The notes: generated by a model not told the origin, from the letters alone. Shown: positions 26,683 through 35,964, numbered from the stretch's first letter. The stretch: DNA of 64,000 bases from Pseudomonas sp. MYb327 (GCF_040438925.1 NZ_CP159258.1:5417001-5481000); one strand, 5' to 3'. Made by a program: numbers and translations.

Positions 26683-27825
26683 ATGGCAGTTGCCTCCGGC
26701 GCCTATAAGAAAGCCCTCGAGGGCGACCAGTCACCTAAGCAGGTGCTGGTCAAAATCGACCGGGTCACGAAGAAGTTCGACGAGACGATTGCCGTGGACG
26801 ATGTGTCCCTGGAAATCAAGAAAGGCGAGATTTTCGCCCTGCTCGGCGGTTCGGGATCGGGCAAGTCCACCTTGCTGCGCATGCTCGCAGGTTTCGAACG
26901 GCCCACGGAGGGGCGCATTTTCCTCGATGGCGTAGACATCACTGACATGCCGCCGTATGAGCGGCCAATCAACATGATGTTCCAGTCATACGCCTTGTTC
27001 CCGCACATGACCGTGGCGCAGAACATCGCCTTCGGCCTCAAGCAAGACAAACTGCCAGCCGCCGAAATCGATGCCCGCGTGGCCGACATGCTCAAGCTGG
27101 TGCAAATGAGCCAATACGCCAAGCGTAAGCCGCACCAGTTGTCCGGTGGCCAGCGTCAGCGTGTGGCGCTGGCCCGTTCGCTGGCCAAGCGGCCGAAGCT
27201 TTTGCTGCTCGACGAACCAATGGGCGCACTGGACAAGAAGCTGCGCTCGCAGATGCAACTGGAGCTGGTCGAGATCATCGAGCGCGTCGGCGTAACCTGC
27301 GTCATGGTGACCCACGACCAGGAAGAGGCCATGACCATGGCCGAGCGCATTGCGATCATGCACCTGGGCTGGATCGCCCAGATCGGCAGCCCGATCGACA
27401 TCTACGAAACCCCGACCAGCCGCCTGGTCTGCGAATTCATCGGCAACGTCAACATCTTCGACGGCGAAGTGATCGACGACGCAGAGGGCCACGCGATCAT
27501 CACCTGCAAGGACCTCGACCGGAAGATCTACGTGGGCCACGGCATCAGCACTTCGGTGCAGGACAAGTCTGTGACTTACGCGATTCGTCCGGAAAAACTG
27601 CTGGTCACTCCGACCCAGCCGACCTGCGAATACAACTGGTCCAGCGGCAAGGTCCACGACATCGCTTACCTAGGCGGACACTCGGTGTTCTACGTCGAGT
27701 TGCCAAGCGGCAAGATCGTCCAGTCGTTCGTGGCCAACGCCGAGCGTCGTGGTGCTCGTCCGACCTGGGGTGACCAGGTTTACGTGTACTGGGAAGACGA
27801 TAGCGGCGTGGTACTTCGCTCATGA
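26683..27825 (+). CDS. spuF: Polyamine ABC transporter ATP-binding protein
   Basis: A 380-residue PotG/PotA-type ATPase. Walker A GGSGSGKST, Q-loop MMFQSYALFPHMTV, signature LSGGQRQRVALARSL, Walker B LLLLDEPMGALD, and a C-terminal TOBE domain (about 290-380). It is coupled to spuG by an ATGA overlap. The mid-operon position after two binding proteins is standard for spu clusters. Confidence 0.95.
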   Translation: MAVASGAYKKALEGDQSPKQVLVKIDRVTKKFDETIAVDDVSLEIKKGEIFALLGGSGSGKSTLLRMLAGFERPTEGRIFLDGVDITDMPPYERPINMMFQSYALFPHMTVAQNIAFGLKQDKLPAAEIDARVADMLKLVQMSQYAKRKPHQLSGGQRQRVALARSLAKRPKLLLLDEPMGALDKKLRSQMQLELVEIIERVGVTCVMVTHDQEEAMTMAERIAIMHLGWIAQIGSPIDIYETPTSRLVCEFIGNVNIFDGEVIDDAEGHAIITCKDLDRKIYVGHGISTSVQDKSVTYAIRPEKLLVTPTQPTCEYNWSSGKVHDIAYLGGHSVFYVELPSGKIVQSFVANAERRGARPTWGDQVYVYWEDDSGVVLRS

Positions 27826-28742
27826 ACATGCGCAAATTCAAACGCCGCCTCAATCGAATAATTCCCGGTGGCCGCCAGTTGGTCATCGGGGTTCCGTTCA
27901 TTTGGCTGTTCCTGTTCTTCATGTTGCCGTTCTTCATCGTTCTGAAGATCAGCTTCGCCGAAGCCGACGTGGCCATCCCGCCGTACACCGAGATCTACAG
28001 CTACGCCGAACAGAAATTGCAGTTGCTGCTCAACCTGGGCAACTACGCGATGCTGGGCGACGACGAGTTGTACATCGCCGCGTACCTGGGCTCGTTGAAG
28101 ATGGCGCTGATCAGCACCATCCTCTGCCTGGTGATTGGCTACCCGATGGCCTACGCCATTGCCAGCGCCCGCAAAGAGCTGCAAACGGTGCTGGTGCTGT
28201 TGATCATGATGCCGACCTGGACCGCGATCCTGATCCGCGTCTACGCGTGGATGGGCATCCTCAGCAACAACGGCCTGCTCAACGGCTTCCTGATGAGCAT
28301 GGGCTGGATTGACGAACCGCTGCAGATCCTCAACACCAACCTCGCGGTATACATCGGTGTCGTCTATTCGTACCTGCCGTTCATGATCCTGCCGCTGTAC
28401 GCCAACCTGGTGAAGCACGACAACAGCCTGCTGGAAGCCGCGTCGGACCTGGGTTCGAGCACGTTCAACAGCTTCTGGAAGATCACTATTCCGCTGTCGA
28501 AAAACGGCATCATCGCCGGCTGCATGCTGGTGTTCATCCCGGTGGTGGGCGAGTTCGTGATCCCGGAACTGCTCGGCGGCCCGGAAACCCTGATGATCGG
28601 TAAAGTGCTCTGGCAAGAGTTCTTCAACAACCGTGACTGGCCGGTGGCGTCTGCCCTGGCGGTGGTAATGCTGGCGATCCTGATTGTGCCGATCATCCTG
28701 TTCAACCGTAGCCAAGCCAAAGAGATGGAGGGCAAGGAATGA
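27822..28742 (+). CDS. spuG: Polyamine ABC transporter permease (PotH type)
   Basis: A 306-residue inner membrane permease with about six helices; the first is QLVIGVPFIWLFLFFMLPFFIVL. The EAA loop (LLEAASDLGSSTFNSFWKITIPLSKNGIIAG) is near residues 205-235. The start overlaps the spuF stop and the stop overlaps the spuH start (both ATGA), giving tight translational coupling. Confidence 0.94.
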   Translation: MNMRKFKRRLNRIIPGGRQLVIGVPFIWLFLFFMLPFFIVLKISFAEADVAIPPYTEIYSYAEQKLQLLLNLGNYAMLGDDELYIAAYLGSLKMALISTILCLVIGYPMAYAIASARKELQTVLVLLIMMPTWTAILIRVYAWMGILSNNGLLNGFLMSMGWIDEPLQILNTNLAVYIGVVYSYLPFMILPLYANLVKHDNSLLEAASDLGSSTFNSFWKITIPLSKNGIIAGCMLVFIPVVGEFVIPELLGGPETLMIGKVLWQEFFNNRDWPVASALAVVMLAILIVPIILFNRSQAKEMEGKE

Positions 28743-29629
28743 AGCGCTTCCGTTTCTCGAGTTTCATGCTGGTAGCGGGGTTGCTGTTCATCTACGCGCC
28801 GATGCTGATCCTGGTGATCTACTCGTTCAACGCCTCGAAACTGGTGACGGTATGGGGTGGCTGGTCGATCAAGTGGTACGTCGGCCTGATGGACAACACG
28901 CAGCTGATGGGCTCGGTGGTGCGCTCGCTGGAAATCGCCTGCTACACGGCGATTGCGGCGGTGGCGCTGGGTACATTGGCTGCCTTCGTCCTGACCCGCA
29001 TCACCCACTTCAAGGGTCGCACGCTGTTCGGTGGCCTTGTGACCGCGCCCCTGGTGATGCCAGAGGTAATCACTGGTTTGTCGCTGTTGCTGCTGTTCGT
29101 GGCCATGGCGCAGATGATCGGCTGGCCGCAGGAGCGCGGCATCGTCACGATCTGGATCGCGCATACAACGTTCTGTGCGGCGTATGTGGCGGTGGTGGTG
29201 TCGGCGCGCTTGCGTGAGCTGGACTTGTCCATCGAAGAGGCGGCCATGGACCTCGGTGCGCGGCCGTGGAAGGTGTTCTTTCTGATCACCATTCCAATGA
29301 TCGCGCCCTCCCTGGGTGCCGGCGGCATGATGTCGTTTGCCCTGTCGCTGGATGACCTGGTGCTGGCGAGCTTCGTGTCGGGCCCGGGTTCCACGACCCT
29401 GCCGATGGAAGTGTTCTCGGCGGTGCGCCTGGGCGTGAAGCCGGAAATCAATGCCGTGGCCAGCCTGATTCTGCTGGCGGTGTCGCTGATGACCTTCTTG
29501 GTCTGGTTCTTCAGCCGTCGCGCCGAAGAAGCGCGCAAGCGTGCAATCCAGCAAGCCATCGAAGAAAGCGCTGCCGATTCTTGGAAGCAACCGGACGTGC
29601 GTCGCGCGCAGGCGCCTGAAGCGGCTTGA
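28739..29629 (+). CDS. spuH: Polyamine ABC transporter permease (PotI type)
   Basis: A 296-residue permease, partner of SpuG. The first helix is MLVAGLLFIYAPMLILVIYSFN; the EAA loop is IEEAAMDLGARPWKVFFLITIPMIAPSLGAGG. The hydrophilic C-terminal tail (about residues 255-296) is longer than usual and Ala/Glu-rich. It is the last gene of the spu operon, followed by a hairpin and REP pair. Confidence 0.94.
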   Translation: MKRFRFSSFMLVAGLLFIYAPMLILVIYSFNASKLVTVWGGWSIKWYVGLMDNTQLMGSVVRSLEIACYTAIAAVALGTLAAFVLTRITHFKGRTLFGGLVTAPLVMPEVITGLSLLLLFVAMAQMIGWPQERGIVTIWIAHTTFCAAYVAVVVSARLRELDLSIEEAAMDLGARPWKVFFLITIPMIAPSLGAGGMMSFALSLDDLVLASFVSGPGSTTLPMEVFSAVRLGVKPEINAVASLILLAVSLMTFLVWFFSRRAEEARKRAIQQAIEESAADSWKQPDVRRAQAPEAA

Positions 29630-29636
29630 GCTTGAT

Positions 29637-29664
29637 GGGTTGATCACATCTTTGTGATCAACCC
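29637..29664. terminator. Perfect hairpin after spuH
   Basis: Eleven-base arms (GGGTTGATCAC and complement) around ATCTTT, eight bases after the stop codon. There is no T run, so it may be a processing or stability element rather than a classical terminator. Confidence 0.6.
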
Positions 29665-29667
29665 GAC

Positions 29668-29755
29668 ACTGTAGGAGCTGGCTTGCTGGCGATGGGGTAT
29701 CAGTCACATTGATTTCGACTGACACACCATCGCCAGCAAGCCGGCTCCTACAGGG
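29668..29755. repeat. REP pair
   Basis: Inverted REPs (TAGGAGCTGGCTTGCTGGCG and CGCCAGCAAGCCGGCTCCTA) between the convergent spuH and HD-domain gene ends. Confidence 0.9.
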
Positions 29756-29758
29756 GAT

Positions 29759-30400
29759 TTACGCAACCCAAGGAGACTTGCGGATGACGTCGACGAAATT
29801 CATCGGCTTGAACCCCGGCTCCTGATCCACCAGCACATCTGTCTTCACGTTGCCGAACGTGGTCTGCGGACGATGGCGCAAGCCGTCGGCAAAGGCACAG
29901 ATGATGCACTCCTTGAACCCTTCGCCCCGTGGATGCGCATGCACCACCGCTTCGCGCTGCACGGTGGAAAACGCCGCGTAATCCATGCCCAGCACGTCCA
30001 TCTCGACGCCAGCAGTCACCAACGCCACGGTCGGCCGCAGGTGTTGCGGAACGCCCGGCGTGGTGTGCAGGGCGATCGACAGCCAGACCTGCTCGATATC
30101 GTCATCGCTCAACCCGTAAGGCTTGAGGAACGCTGCCGCCGCGTTGGCGCCATCGACTTCGAAACGTTCGTTGTCGCTGCGATAGCCATCAACCAGACCC
30201 AGGTCATGGAACATCGCACCGACGTAAAGCAGTTCCGGGTTGTAGGCCAGTTGCTTGCGTTCGCCGCTCAGCGCGCCGAACAGAAACACCCGGCGCGAGT
30301 GGTGATAGAGCAGGTCGGATTCGATGTCGCGGATGTATTCGGTGGTGGCTTTGGCCAACGCGCTGTCAGGGATTTTGATGCCGGCAATGGTGGTGCTCAT
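29759..30400 (-). CDS. HD-domain hydrolase, cyanamide-hydratase-like
   Basis: A 213-residue HD-superfamily protein. Metal-site residues: His33/His34 (LYHHSRRVF), His65-Asp66 (MFHDLG), His112 (IALHTTPG) and Asp140 (LGMDYAAF). The overall pattern resembles the fungal cyanamide hydratase-like HD family, which hydrates C-N triple or double bonds; the true substrate is unknown. The Met at STTIAGIKIP was chosen (GAGG upstream). It is divergent from a GlxA-type regulator across about 215 bases, which suggests that the regulator controls it. Confidence 0.82.
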   Translation of the reverse strand: MSTTIAGIKIPDSALAKATTEYIRDIESDLLYHHSRRVFLFGALSGERKQLAYNPELLYVGAMFHDLGLVDGYRSDNERFEVDGANAAAAFLKPYGLSDDDIEQVWLSIALHTTPGVPQHLRPTVALVTAGVEMDVLGMDYAAFSTVQREAVVHAHPRGEGFKECIICAFADGLRHRPQTTFGNVKTDVLVDQEPGFKPMNFVDVIRKSPWVA

Positions 30401-30615
30401 CGGAGATTCCTCGGGGTGAACGCCGGGGCGGCGCTGAGGAATCCAGTCTGTTCTCCCACCGGAAACCGGACAATCGATCCATGGCTGCGATCCCGGCCAT
30501 TCCGGGTGCATATCGCGCCAACCTCGCTTGTTGGGGCTGGATTGGCTAAGTTGGGTCGTGACGAATGAGCTCCCTCGCCACAGGTACGCGTGATTCCATA
30601 GAGGCCTTTCTAACC

Positions 30616-31581
30616 ATGCAGAAAACCGTTGCCATCGTCGTCTTTGCCGGCGTCCAGTCGCTAGACGTCACCGGCCCCATGGACGTGTTTTCAGAAGCCA
30701 ATCGCTTCCTCGCCCCTGAGGATCACTATCAGCTGGAAGTTATAGGCGTGGAGCGCGGGGTGATGGCGTGTTCCAACGGCCTGTCACTGAACGCCCATCT
30801 GCATTTCAGCGAAGCATTGCAGGCCTACGACTTGCTGCTGGTAGCGGGGGGTCCGCAGTTGCCGTTCATGGACTTCGGTGCCGTGTTCGATGCCTGGTTA
30901 CGTGATGGCTGCGCGCGGGCACAGCGCTTCGGTTCGATCTGCAACGGCGCGTTCATGCTTGCCCGCGCCGGGTTGCTGAAAGGGCGGACGGTGACGACTC
31001 ACTGGGGCGATGCGGCGGCGTTGGCTGCGCTATGCCCGACCACCCGGGTCGAGGCCGATCGCTTGTACGTGCAAGATGCCGAGCTCTTTACCTCGGCGGG
31101 GGTCACGGCGGGGATCGATTTGTCGTTGTACTTGCTGGGTCGGGATCATGGGCCGGAAGTCGCATTGAGCGTTGCGAAACGGCTGGTGGTGTTCACCCAG
31201 CGCTCGGGCGGACAGTCGCAGTTCAGTCCGTTCCTCACGCCCCACGCCGAGTCGACTTCGGCGGTGGCGATGGTTCAGCACTATGTGTTGGCCAATCTCA
31301 CCGGCGACCTGACCATCGCCGACCTGGCCAACGCCGCCAACATGAGCGCGCGTAATTTTTCCAGGGTGTTCGCCAAGGAAGCGAAAATCACCCCGGCCGA
31401 GTTCGTCGAGCGGGCGAGGGTGGATGCGGCGCGGGTGATGCTGGAGAGCACCAGTGCGCCGCTGAAGACCGTGGCGTACCAGTGCGGGTTTCGAGATGCC
31501 CAGCATATGCGCAGTGTGTTCAACCGAAGGCTGGGGGTGACGCCGCAGCAGTTCAGATTGAATTTTGCGGCGATGGTTTGA
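30616..31581 (+). CDS. GlxA-type transcriptional regulator (DJ-1/PfpI plus AraC domains)
   Basis: A 321-residue protein. The N-terminal DJ-1/PfpI-like domain (about 5-185) keeps a Cys in the elbow GSICNGAFMLARAG. The C-terminal AraC DNA-binding domain (about 220-318) contains TIADLANAANMSARNFSRVFAKEAKITPAEFVERARVDAARVML and the second HTH VAYQCGFRDAQHMRSVFNRRLGVTPQQFR. Start chosen at MQKTVAIVVFAG with GAGG about twelve bases upstream. The likely ligand is a small amine or metabolite; the divergent HD gene is the obvious target. Confidence 0.9.
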   Translation: MQKTVAIVVFAGVQSLDVTGPMDVFSEANRFLAPEDHYQLEVIGVERGVMACSNGLSLNAHLHFSEALQAYDLLLVAGGPQLPFMDFGAVFDAWLRDGCARAQRFGSICNGAFMLARAGLLKGRTVTTHWGDAAALAALCPTTRVEADRLYVQDAELFTSAGVTAGIDLSLYLLGRDHGPEVALSVAKRLVVFTQRSGGQSQFSPFLTPHAESTSAVAMVQHYVLANLTGDLTIADLANAANMSARNFSRVFAKEAKITPAEFVERARVDAARVMLESTSAPLKTVAYQCGFRDAQHMRSVFNRRLGVTPQQFRLNFAAMV

Positions 31582-31606
31582 GCATGAATTTGCGTTGTTC
31601 ATACGG

Positions 31607-31685
31607 GCCTCATCGCGGGCAAGCCCGCTCCCACAGTGGTCCGGTGCATGCAGATCCATTGTCGGAGCTGGCCTGCTAGCGAAGA
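31607..31685. repeat. Degenerate REP pair
   Basis: First unit CATCGCGGGCAAGCCCGCTC and a decayed second unit GGAGCTGGCCTGCTAGCGAA, between the convergent GlxA and acylase gene ends. The two halves belong to different REP subtypes. Confidence 0.7.
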
Positions 31686-31707
31686 AGCCAGTCCAGCCAA
31701 TTTTAAT

Positions 31708-34119
31708 TTACTGGGCACCTCGCGCCGGCAGCAGCTTCAACGTACTGCGCGTATTGGCCGTCACCTCTTCATCATTGAGATGCGCCTGGTAGTAAACCCC
31801 TTCGATGTACGCCTCGGACTGATCGTCATAGTGAGTGTCGAACGGCACGCCACTCTGGCCGACCGGGTTGACGGTCAGGCTGTGGGCCGGGTCGGCGAAG
31901 TCGATCAGGCGACGGGTCGATGGGCCGTAGGTCACCGGCCACGGTGCCGGGCCGATCTTGGCCGAGAGGTTGTTCGGTACTTCGTGAGTGCCGGGCGCGG
32001 CGAACGGGCCGACGTTGAAAATCCGGTCCAGCGGTTTTTGCTGCCCCAGCGGATGGCCATGGGTCAGCGTGTGCGCCTTGCCCCACTGCCATTGCGCGAC
32101 GTCTGTGCCGAGGGTGGTCTTGAGATGGGCGATACTTGCCTGCCATGCCGCTTTCACCGTATCGGCACGGGTTTCCTTGCCGAGTGTGTTGCGGTTGTCC
32201 CACCACGGTGAATCAGCATTCGCCGCCAGGCGCGGCAACGCGGCGTCGATCACCCGGGTCGAAAGCAGTGTCTCGAAAAAGTCATTGCCCAACTCATCGT
32301 GCATGCTCGCATCAGCGAGGTTGAACAGGAACTGGTTGAACAGCGTGGCGCTAGTGGATTCCAGCGGGTAGTCACCTTTCCACTGGGCCAGTTGCTCCAC
32401 CAGTTTGAGTTCGGCGGGATCGCTCACCACTTCGCGCAACTCCGGCAACAGCGGTGCCAACAGACGCGGGCCATAGGCGGTGGTGGTGCCCAGTTGCAGC
32501 TGCTGGCTGTTTTCCAGGTTCCATTTGACGGCTTTGTCGCTGAGTTGGCGATTGAGCTGCTGGCCACGATCGGCAAGGTTGTAATAACCGGGGATTTCCA
32601 TCCCGGTCGGTGATAGCGGCTGAAAGTTGGCCGAGACGATATAACCCCGCGCCGGATTTTCTTCCTGCGGATTGGCGCTGAAAGGATAGAACCCGTCCTT
32701 GTCCGCCTCGGCGCTGCTGCCGTCGAGGATGAACCATGGACGCACGCCCGCAGGTCGCTTGGGCAATTGCGCTGCCGCCCACCAGCCGATGTCGCCCTTG
32801 GCGTTGGCCCAGACGATGTTCAGGCCGGGTGCCTGAACTTTCGCCGCCGCCGTGCGAGCCTTGGCCAGGGTGTCGGCGCGGTTGAGCTGGTAGAAGCCTT
32901 CGATGATCGGATTCTGGCTTTCGAGAAAGGCCCACCACATGGCGATGGGGGTTTTGCCAACGGCGTTGCCCAGCGCATCGTTGACGATCGGACCGTGGGG
33001 CGACTGGCGCAACACCAGCGTCACTGGCGCCTGGCCTTTGACCGCGATCTGTTGTTCGCTGGTCACCATGTCCACCCACTTGCCGCGATACCAGACCTGA
33101 TTTGGATTGTCCGGATTGACCTTCTCGGCAATCAGGTCGAGGTCGTCGTTCTGGAACATGGTGATGCTCCAGCCGAAGTCGCGGTTCATGCCCAACGAGG
33201 CGAACGGCATCAAGGCCTGATAGTGGCCGTAAAGTTCGAAACCGGGCGCCGAGAGTTGCGCTTCGTACCACACCGACGGCGCGGAAAAGCGGATGTGCGG
33301 GTCACCGGCCAACAATGGTTTGCCGCTTTTTGTGCGGCTGCCGGCGACGACCCAGGCGTTACTGCCTTCGAACTGTGGCAGGCCGTTGTCGGCCAGGGCC
33401 TGTTCGCTGAGACGGGCGAGAGCGTTGAGATCCTTCCAGTCGTTGCTGGCCAGCGACAACGCGGCGCCGCTTTGATGCTTGGCCAGTACGCCTTTGGGTT
33501 GCCATTCGAGATCGAAGACGTTCAGGTACTCCGCGCCCAGCTGATCGCGCACGAACGTCAGCAGCGGTTCGGTGCGGAATGCCGCGGCAAAACTGTAGGC
33601 CATGTAACCGGCGATGCTGATGGTGTCCTGGGCCGTGAACGGGCGTTTGGGTATGCCCAGCACGTCGAACTCCACGGGTTTGGCGTGGGTGTCCTGATAC
33701 TGGTTGATGCCATCCAGATAGGCCTGTAAGGCGATGAAGGCTGGCGATTGTTTATCCAGATTCGCCAGGTAGGTTTCGGCGCGTTCGCGAATCCGCAGGC
33801 TGCGCATCAGCTTGTCGGTGTCGAGCAGTTTCGGGCCGAGCACCTCGGCCAATTCGCCCCGGGCGAGGCGGCGCAGGACTTCCATCTGGAACAAGCGATC
33901 CTGGGCGTGGACATAGCCGAGGGTGCGGTACAGGTCGGTTTCGTTTTCAGCGCGGATGTGCGGGATGCCACGTTCGTCGTAGCGTACGGTGACCGATCCT
34001 TGCAGGTGTTGCAGTTCCACCATGCCCTGGCGTGTCGGTTGCTTGCTGTAGACGTACCAGCCGCCTCCTGCGGCGAGCGCGACGACCAGCAAACCGAGAG
34101 CGGTCAGGCTACGTTTCAT
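31708..34119 (-). CDS. hacB: Penicillin acylase family Ntn-hydrolase, HacB-type AHL acylase candidate
   Basis: An 803-residue Ntn-hydrolase precursor. The first 25 residues form a signal/anchor (SLTALGLLVVALAAGGGWYVY). The alpha-chain has RDERGIPHIRA-type sequence (YDERGIPHIRAENETDLYRTLGYVHAQDRLFQMEVLRR). Self-cleavage would occur before Ser253 in FEGSNAWVVAGSRT, the catalytic N-terminal Ser of the beta chain. FGWSITMFQNDDLDL and the C-terminal GVYYQAHL blocks fit the family. The position just beyond the spu genes matches P. aeruginosa PA0305 (HacB), an acyl-homoserine lactone acylase, from memory. No luxI or luxR lies in the window, so the role may be foreign AHL or other amide degradation. 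Confidence 0.85.
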   Translation of the reverse strand: MKRSLTALGLLVVALAAGGGWYVYSKQPTRQGMVELQHLQGSVTVRYDERGIPHIRAENETDLYRTLGYVHAQDRLFQMEVLRRLARGELAEVLGPKLLDTDKLMRSLRIRERAETYLANLDKQSPAFIALQAYLDGINQYQDTHAKPVEFDVLGIPKRPFTAQDTISIAGYMAYSFAAAFRTEPLLTFVRDQLGAEYLNVFDLEWQPKGVLAKHQSGAALSLASNDWKDLNALARLSEQALADNGLPQFEGSNAWVVAGSRTKSGKPLLAGDPHIRFSAPSVWYEAQLSAPGFELYGHYQALMPFASLGMNRDFGWSITMFQNDDLDLIAEKVNPDNPNQVWYRGKWVDMVTSEQQIAVKGQAPVTLVLRQSPHGPIVNDALGNAVGKTPIAMWWAFLESQNPIIEGFYQLNRADTLAKARTAAAKVQAPGLNIVWANAKGDIGWWAAAQLPKRPAGVRPWFILDGSSAEADKDGFYPFSANPQEENPARGYIVSANFQPLSPTGMEIPGYYNLADRGQQLNRQLSDKAVKWNLENSQQLQLGTTTAYGPRLLAPLLPELREVVSDPAELKLVEQLAQWKGDYPLESTSATLFNQFLFNLADASMHDELGNDFFETLLSTRVIDAALPRLAANADSPWWDNRNTLGKETRADTVKAAWQASIAHLKTTLGTDVAQWQWGKAHTLTHGHPLGQQKPLDRIFNVGPFAAPGTHEVPNNLSAKIGPAPWPVTYGPSTRRLIDFADPAHSLTVNPVGQSGVPFDTHYDDQSEAYIEGVYYQAHLNDEEVTANTRSTLKLLPARGAQ

Positions 34120-34227
34120 GGTGACTCCTTGTTATTAGTGGCAGCTGTTCCCTGGTGCCACTGTTTAACACGGCGGGTCGATTTGGCCCATCGCCCATAG
34201 GAGGGATTCGTATTGCGAGGTTTTTCC

Positions 34228-34809
34228 TCAGTTCAGCGTATCGACCGGCCAGGCACAGTAACAACCCACCGCCAGTGTGTGCGTGGCACTCACTTCACGG
34301 CCTTCGTTCAACGCTTGCAGTATCGGTTCGATAAAACTGTTACTCGAGTTGCAGGTGAGGCCTTCGCTGTACGGTCCGAAGTAGGCCAGTTTGCCGCTGC
34401 GATCCCAGATCGCCACGGCCGGGCTGGCGGGGATTTGTTCGGAGCCGGGCAGGACAGTGATGGTTTTCAGGTTGCTTAACGTGCTTGGCAACTGGCCGTG
34501 GCTGCCAGTTTTTTGCACCGAGTAGAACTCGACGCCCTGCGGCCCATACTCCTCGACCAGTTCGCTGAGGTGTTGTTGATTGCCGACGTTGCACGGGCAG
34601 GCCGGGTCCCAGAAATGCACCAGGCGGATGGCGCCGGGGCCGGCGAGGTTGTCGGGCAGGCGCAGCGGGTCGCCGGAGAACACGGCGGTATGTGAACTGA
34701 ATGCCCGCAGATAGCGCCCTTGAAACCAGTCGTAAGCCGCCCACAGCACCGCGACGCATATCAAGGCGAGCAGGCTGACAAACAGGGTGGATCGGACGGG
34801 CGAGCGCAT
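34228..34809 (-). CDS. Membrane-anchored thioredoxin-like protein with CPC motif
   Basis: A 193-residue protein with one N-terminal membrane segment (LFVSLLALICVAVLWAAY) and a periplasmic thioredoxin-like domain. The active-site position reads FWDPACPCNVGN, a CxC (Cys71, Cys73) instead of CxxC. A cis-Pro candidate is in IPASPAVAIWD. A further Cys153 and a C-terminal GCYCAW (Cys183, Cys185) give a second CxC. I recognise it as the DUF6436-type Pseudomonas family; the function is unknown, perhaps thiol-disulfide exchange or metal handling. It is co-directional with the acylase gene (108 bases apart). Confidence 0.82.
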   Translation of the reverse strand: MRSPVRSTLFVSLLALICVAVLWAAYDWFQGRYLRAFSSHTAVFSGDPLRLPDNLAGPGAIRLVHFWDPACPCNVGNQQHLSELVEEYGPQGVEFYSVQKTGSHGQLPSTLSNLKTITVLPGSEQIPASPAVAIWDRSGKLAYFGPYSEGLTCNSSNSFIEPILQALNEGREVSATHTLAVGCYCAWPVDTLN

Positions 34810-34905
34810 GAGTTCTTTCCTTGAAAGTCGGCTAGCTTGCCATGCTTGCCGCGACAGATGAATATCGCAGATCCATTAAGTCCGTTTCGCGCTCTGGAAT
34901 AGTCC

Positions 34906-35853
34906 ATGTCTGCCACCTTCGACCCTGATCATCTGCGCGCCAGCCTGCGGCCATTGGCGCAGGGGCAACCGTTGTCAGCGGAGGCTCAGGCGTATCAGCG
35001 TTTTTATGGGTTGGATTTTTCGTCACGCAACGTGCGCAGTGGCCTGGGACGTTTTCAGGTCGACGGCTATGAGGTGGTCAGCCAGGTCTGGTGGCCAGAG
35101 CGGGTGAAAGCGACGCTGTTTGTGTTCCACGGTTTCTACGATCACACCGGGCTCTACCGGCATGTCATCGAGTGGGCGCTTGACCAGGGTTTTGCGGTTA
35201 TTGCCTGCGACTTGCCGGGGCATGGTCTGTCCAGTGGCGAGCGGGCGAGCATCAAGGATTTCGCCGAGTATCAGGACACGCTGCAAGGCTTGTTCACGGA
35301 AGCCTTGTCTCTTGATCTGCCGCAACCGTGGCACTTGTGTGGGCAAAGCACGGGCGGGGCGATCGTGATCGATCATGTGCTCAATGCCGGGGCGAACAGT
35401 CCGGCCCAGGGCCAGGTGATTCTGTTGGCGCCGCTGGTGCGACCGCGGGCGTGGGGCTGGTCGCAATTGAGCTACTACCTGCTCCGGCCTTTCGTCAAAG
35501 CGATAGCCCGGCGCTTCAGCGAAAACTCCAATGACCCGGATTTTCTACCGTTCCTGCAGGCCGATCCGTTGCAGCCGCTGCGTTTGCCGACGGCTTGGGT
35601 AGGGGCGTTGGCGCGTTGGATCAAACGAGTCGAAGCCGCGCCGGTCAGCACCCGCCGACCGCTGATTGTTCAGGGGCAGGCCGACATGACGGTGGATTGG
35701 GAACATAACCTTGAGGTGTTACGCGGCAAGTTTGATCGGCCGCAGGTGTTGATGCTGCCTGAGGCGCGTCATCATCTGGCGAATGAAGCGCTGGTGCTGC
35801 GGGGTGAGTATTTCGGGTTTTTGACCAAGCGGATCAAGGGTAGGAATCTTTAG
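34906..35853 (+). CDS. Alpha/beta hydrolase, monoacylglycerol-lipase-like
   Basis: A 315-residue serine hydrolase. The oxyanion segment is FVFHGFYDHTGLYRH, the nucleophile elbow is CGQSTGGAI, the Asp lies in IVQGQADMTVDW, and the catalytic His is in PEARHHLANE. The Hydrolase_4/lysophospholipase pattern LPGHGLSSGERASIKDFAEYQ is present. No signal peptide, so it is cytosolic. The substrate is probably an ester or lipid. It is divergent from the thioredoxin-like gene. Confidence 0.88.
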   Translation: MSATFDPDHLRASLRPLAQGQPLSAEAQAYQRFYGLDFSSRNVRSGLGRFQVDGYEVVSQVWWPERVKATLFVFHGFYDHTGLYRHVIEWALDQGFAVIACDLPGHGLSSGERASIKDFAEYQDTLQGLFTEALSLDLPQPWHLCGQSTGGAIVIDHVLNAGANSPAQGQVILLAPLVRPRAWGWSQLSYYLLRPFVKAIARRFSENSNDPDFLPFLQADPLQPLRLPTAWVGALARWIKRVEAAPVSTRRPLIVQGQADMTVDWEHNLEVLRGKFDRPQVLMLPEARHHLANEALVLRGEYFGFLTKRIKGRNL

Positions 35854-35862
35854 CGATTATCA

Positions 35863-35946
35863 GGGCTTCATCGCCAGCAGGCTGGCTCCCACAATGAATC
35901 CGCGTACACCGGCTCCCCTGTGGGAGCTAGCTGCTACCGATGGCGA
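35863..35946. repeat. Degenerate REP pair
   Basis: CATCGCCAGCAGGCTGGCTC and TGGGAGCTAGCTGCTACCGA, the second with mismatches, between two convergent gene ends. Confidence 0.75.
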
Positions 35947-35964
35947 TCTACAAAGCGCCTGAGT

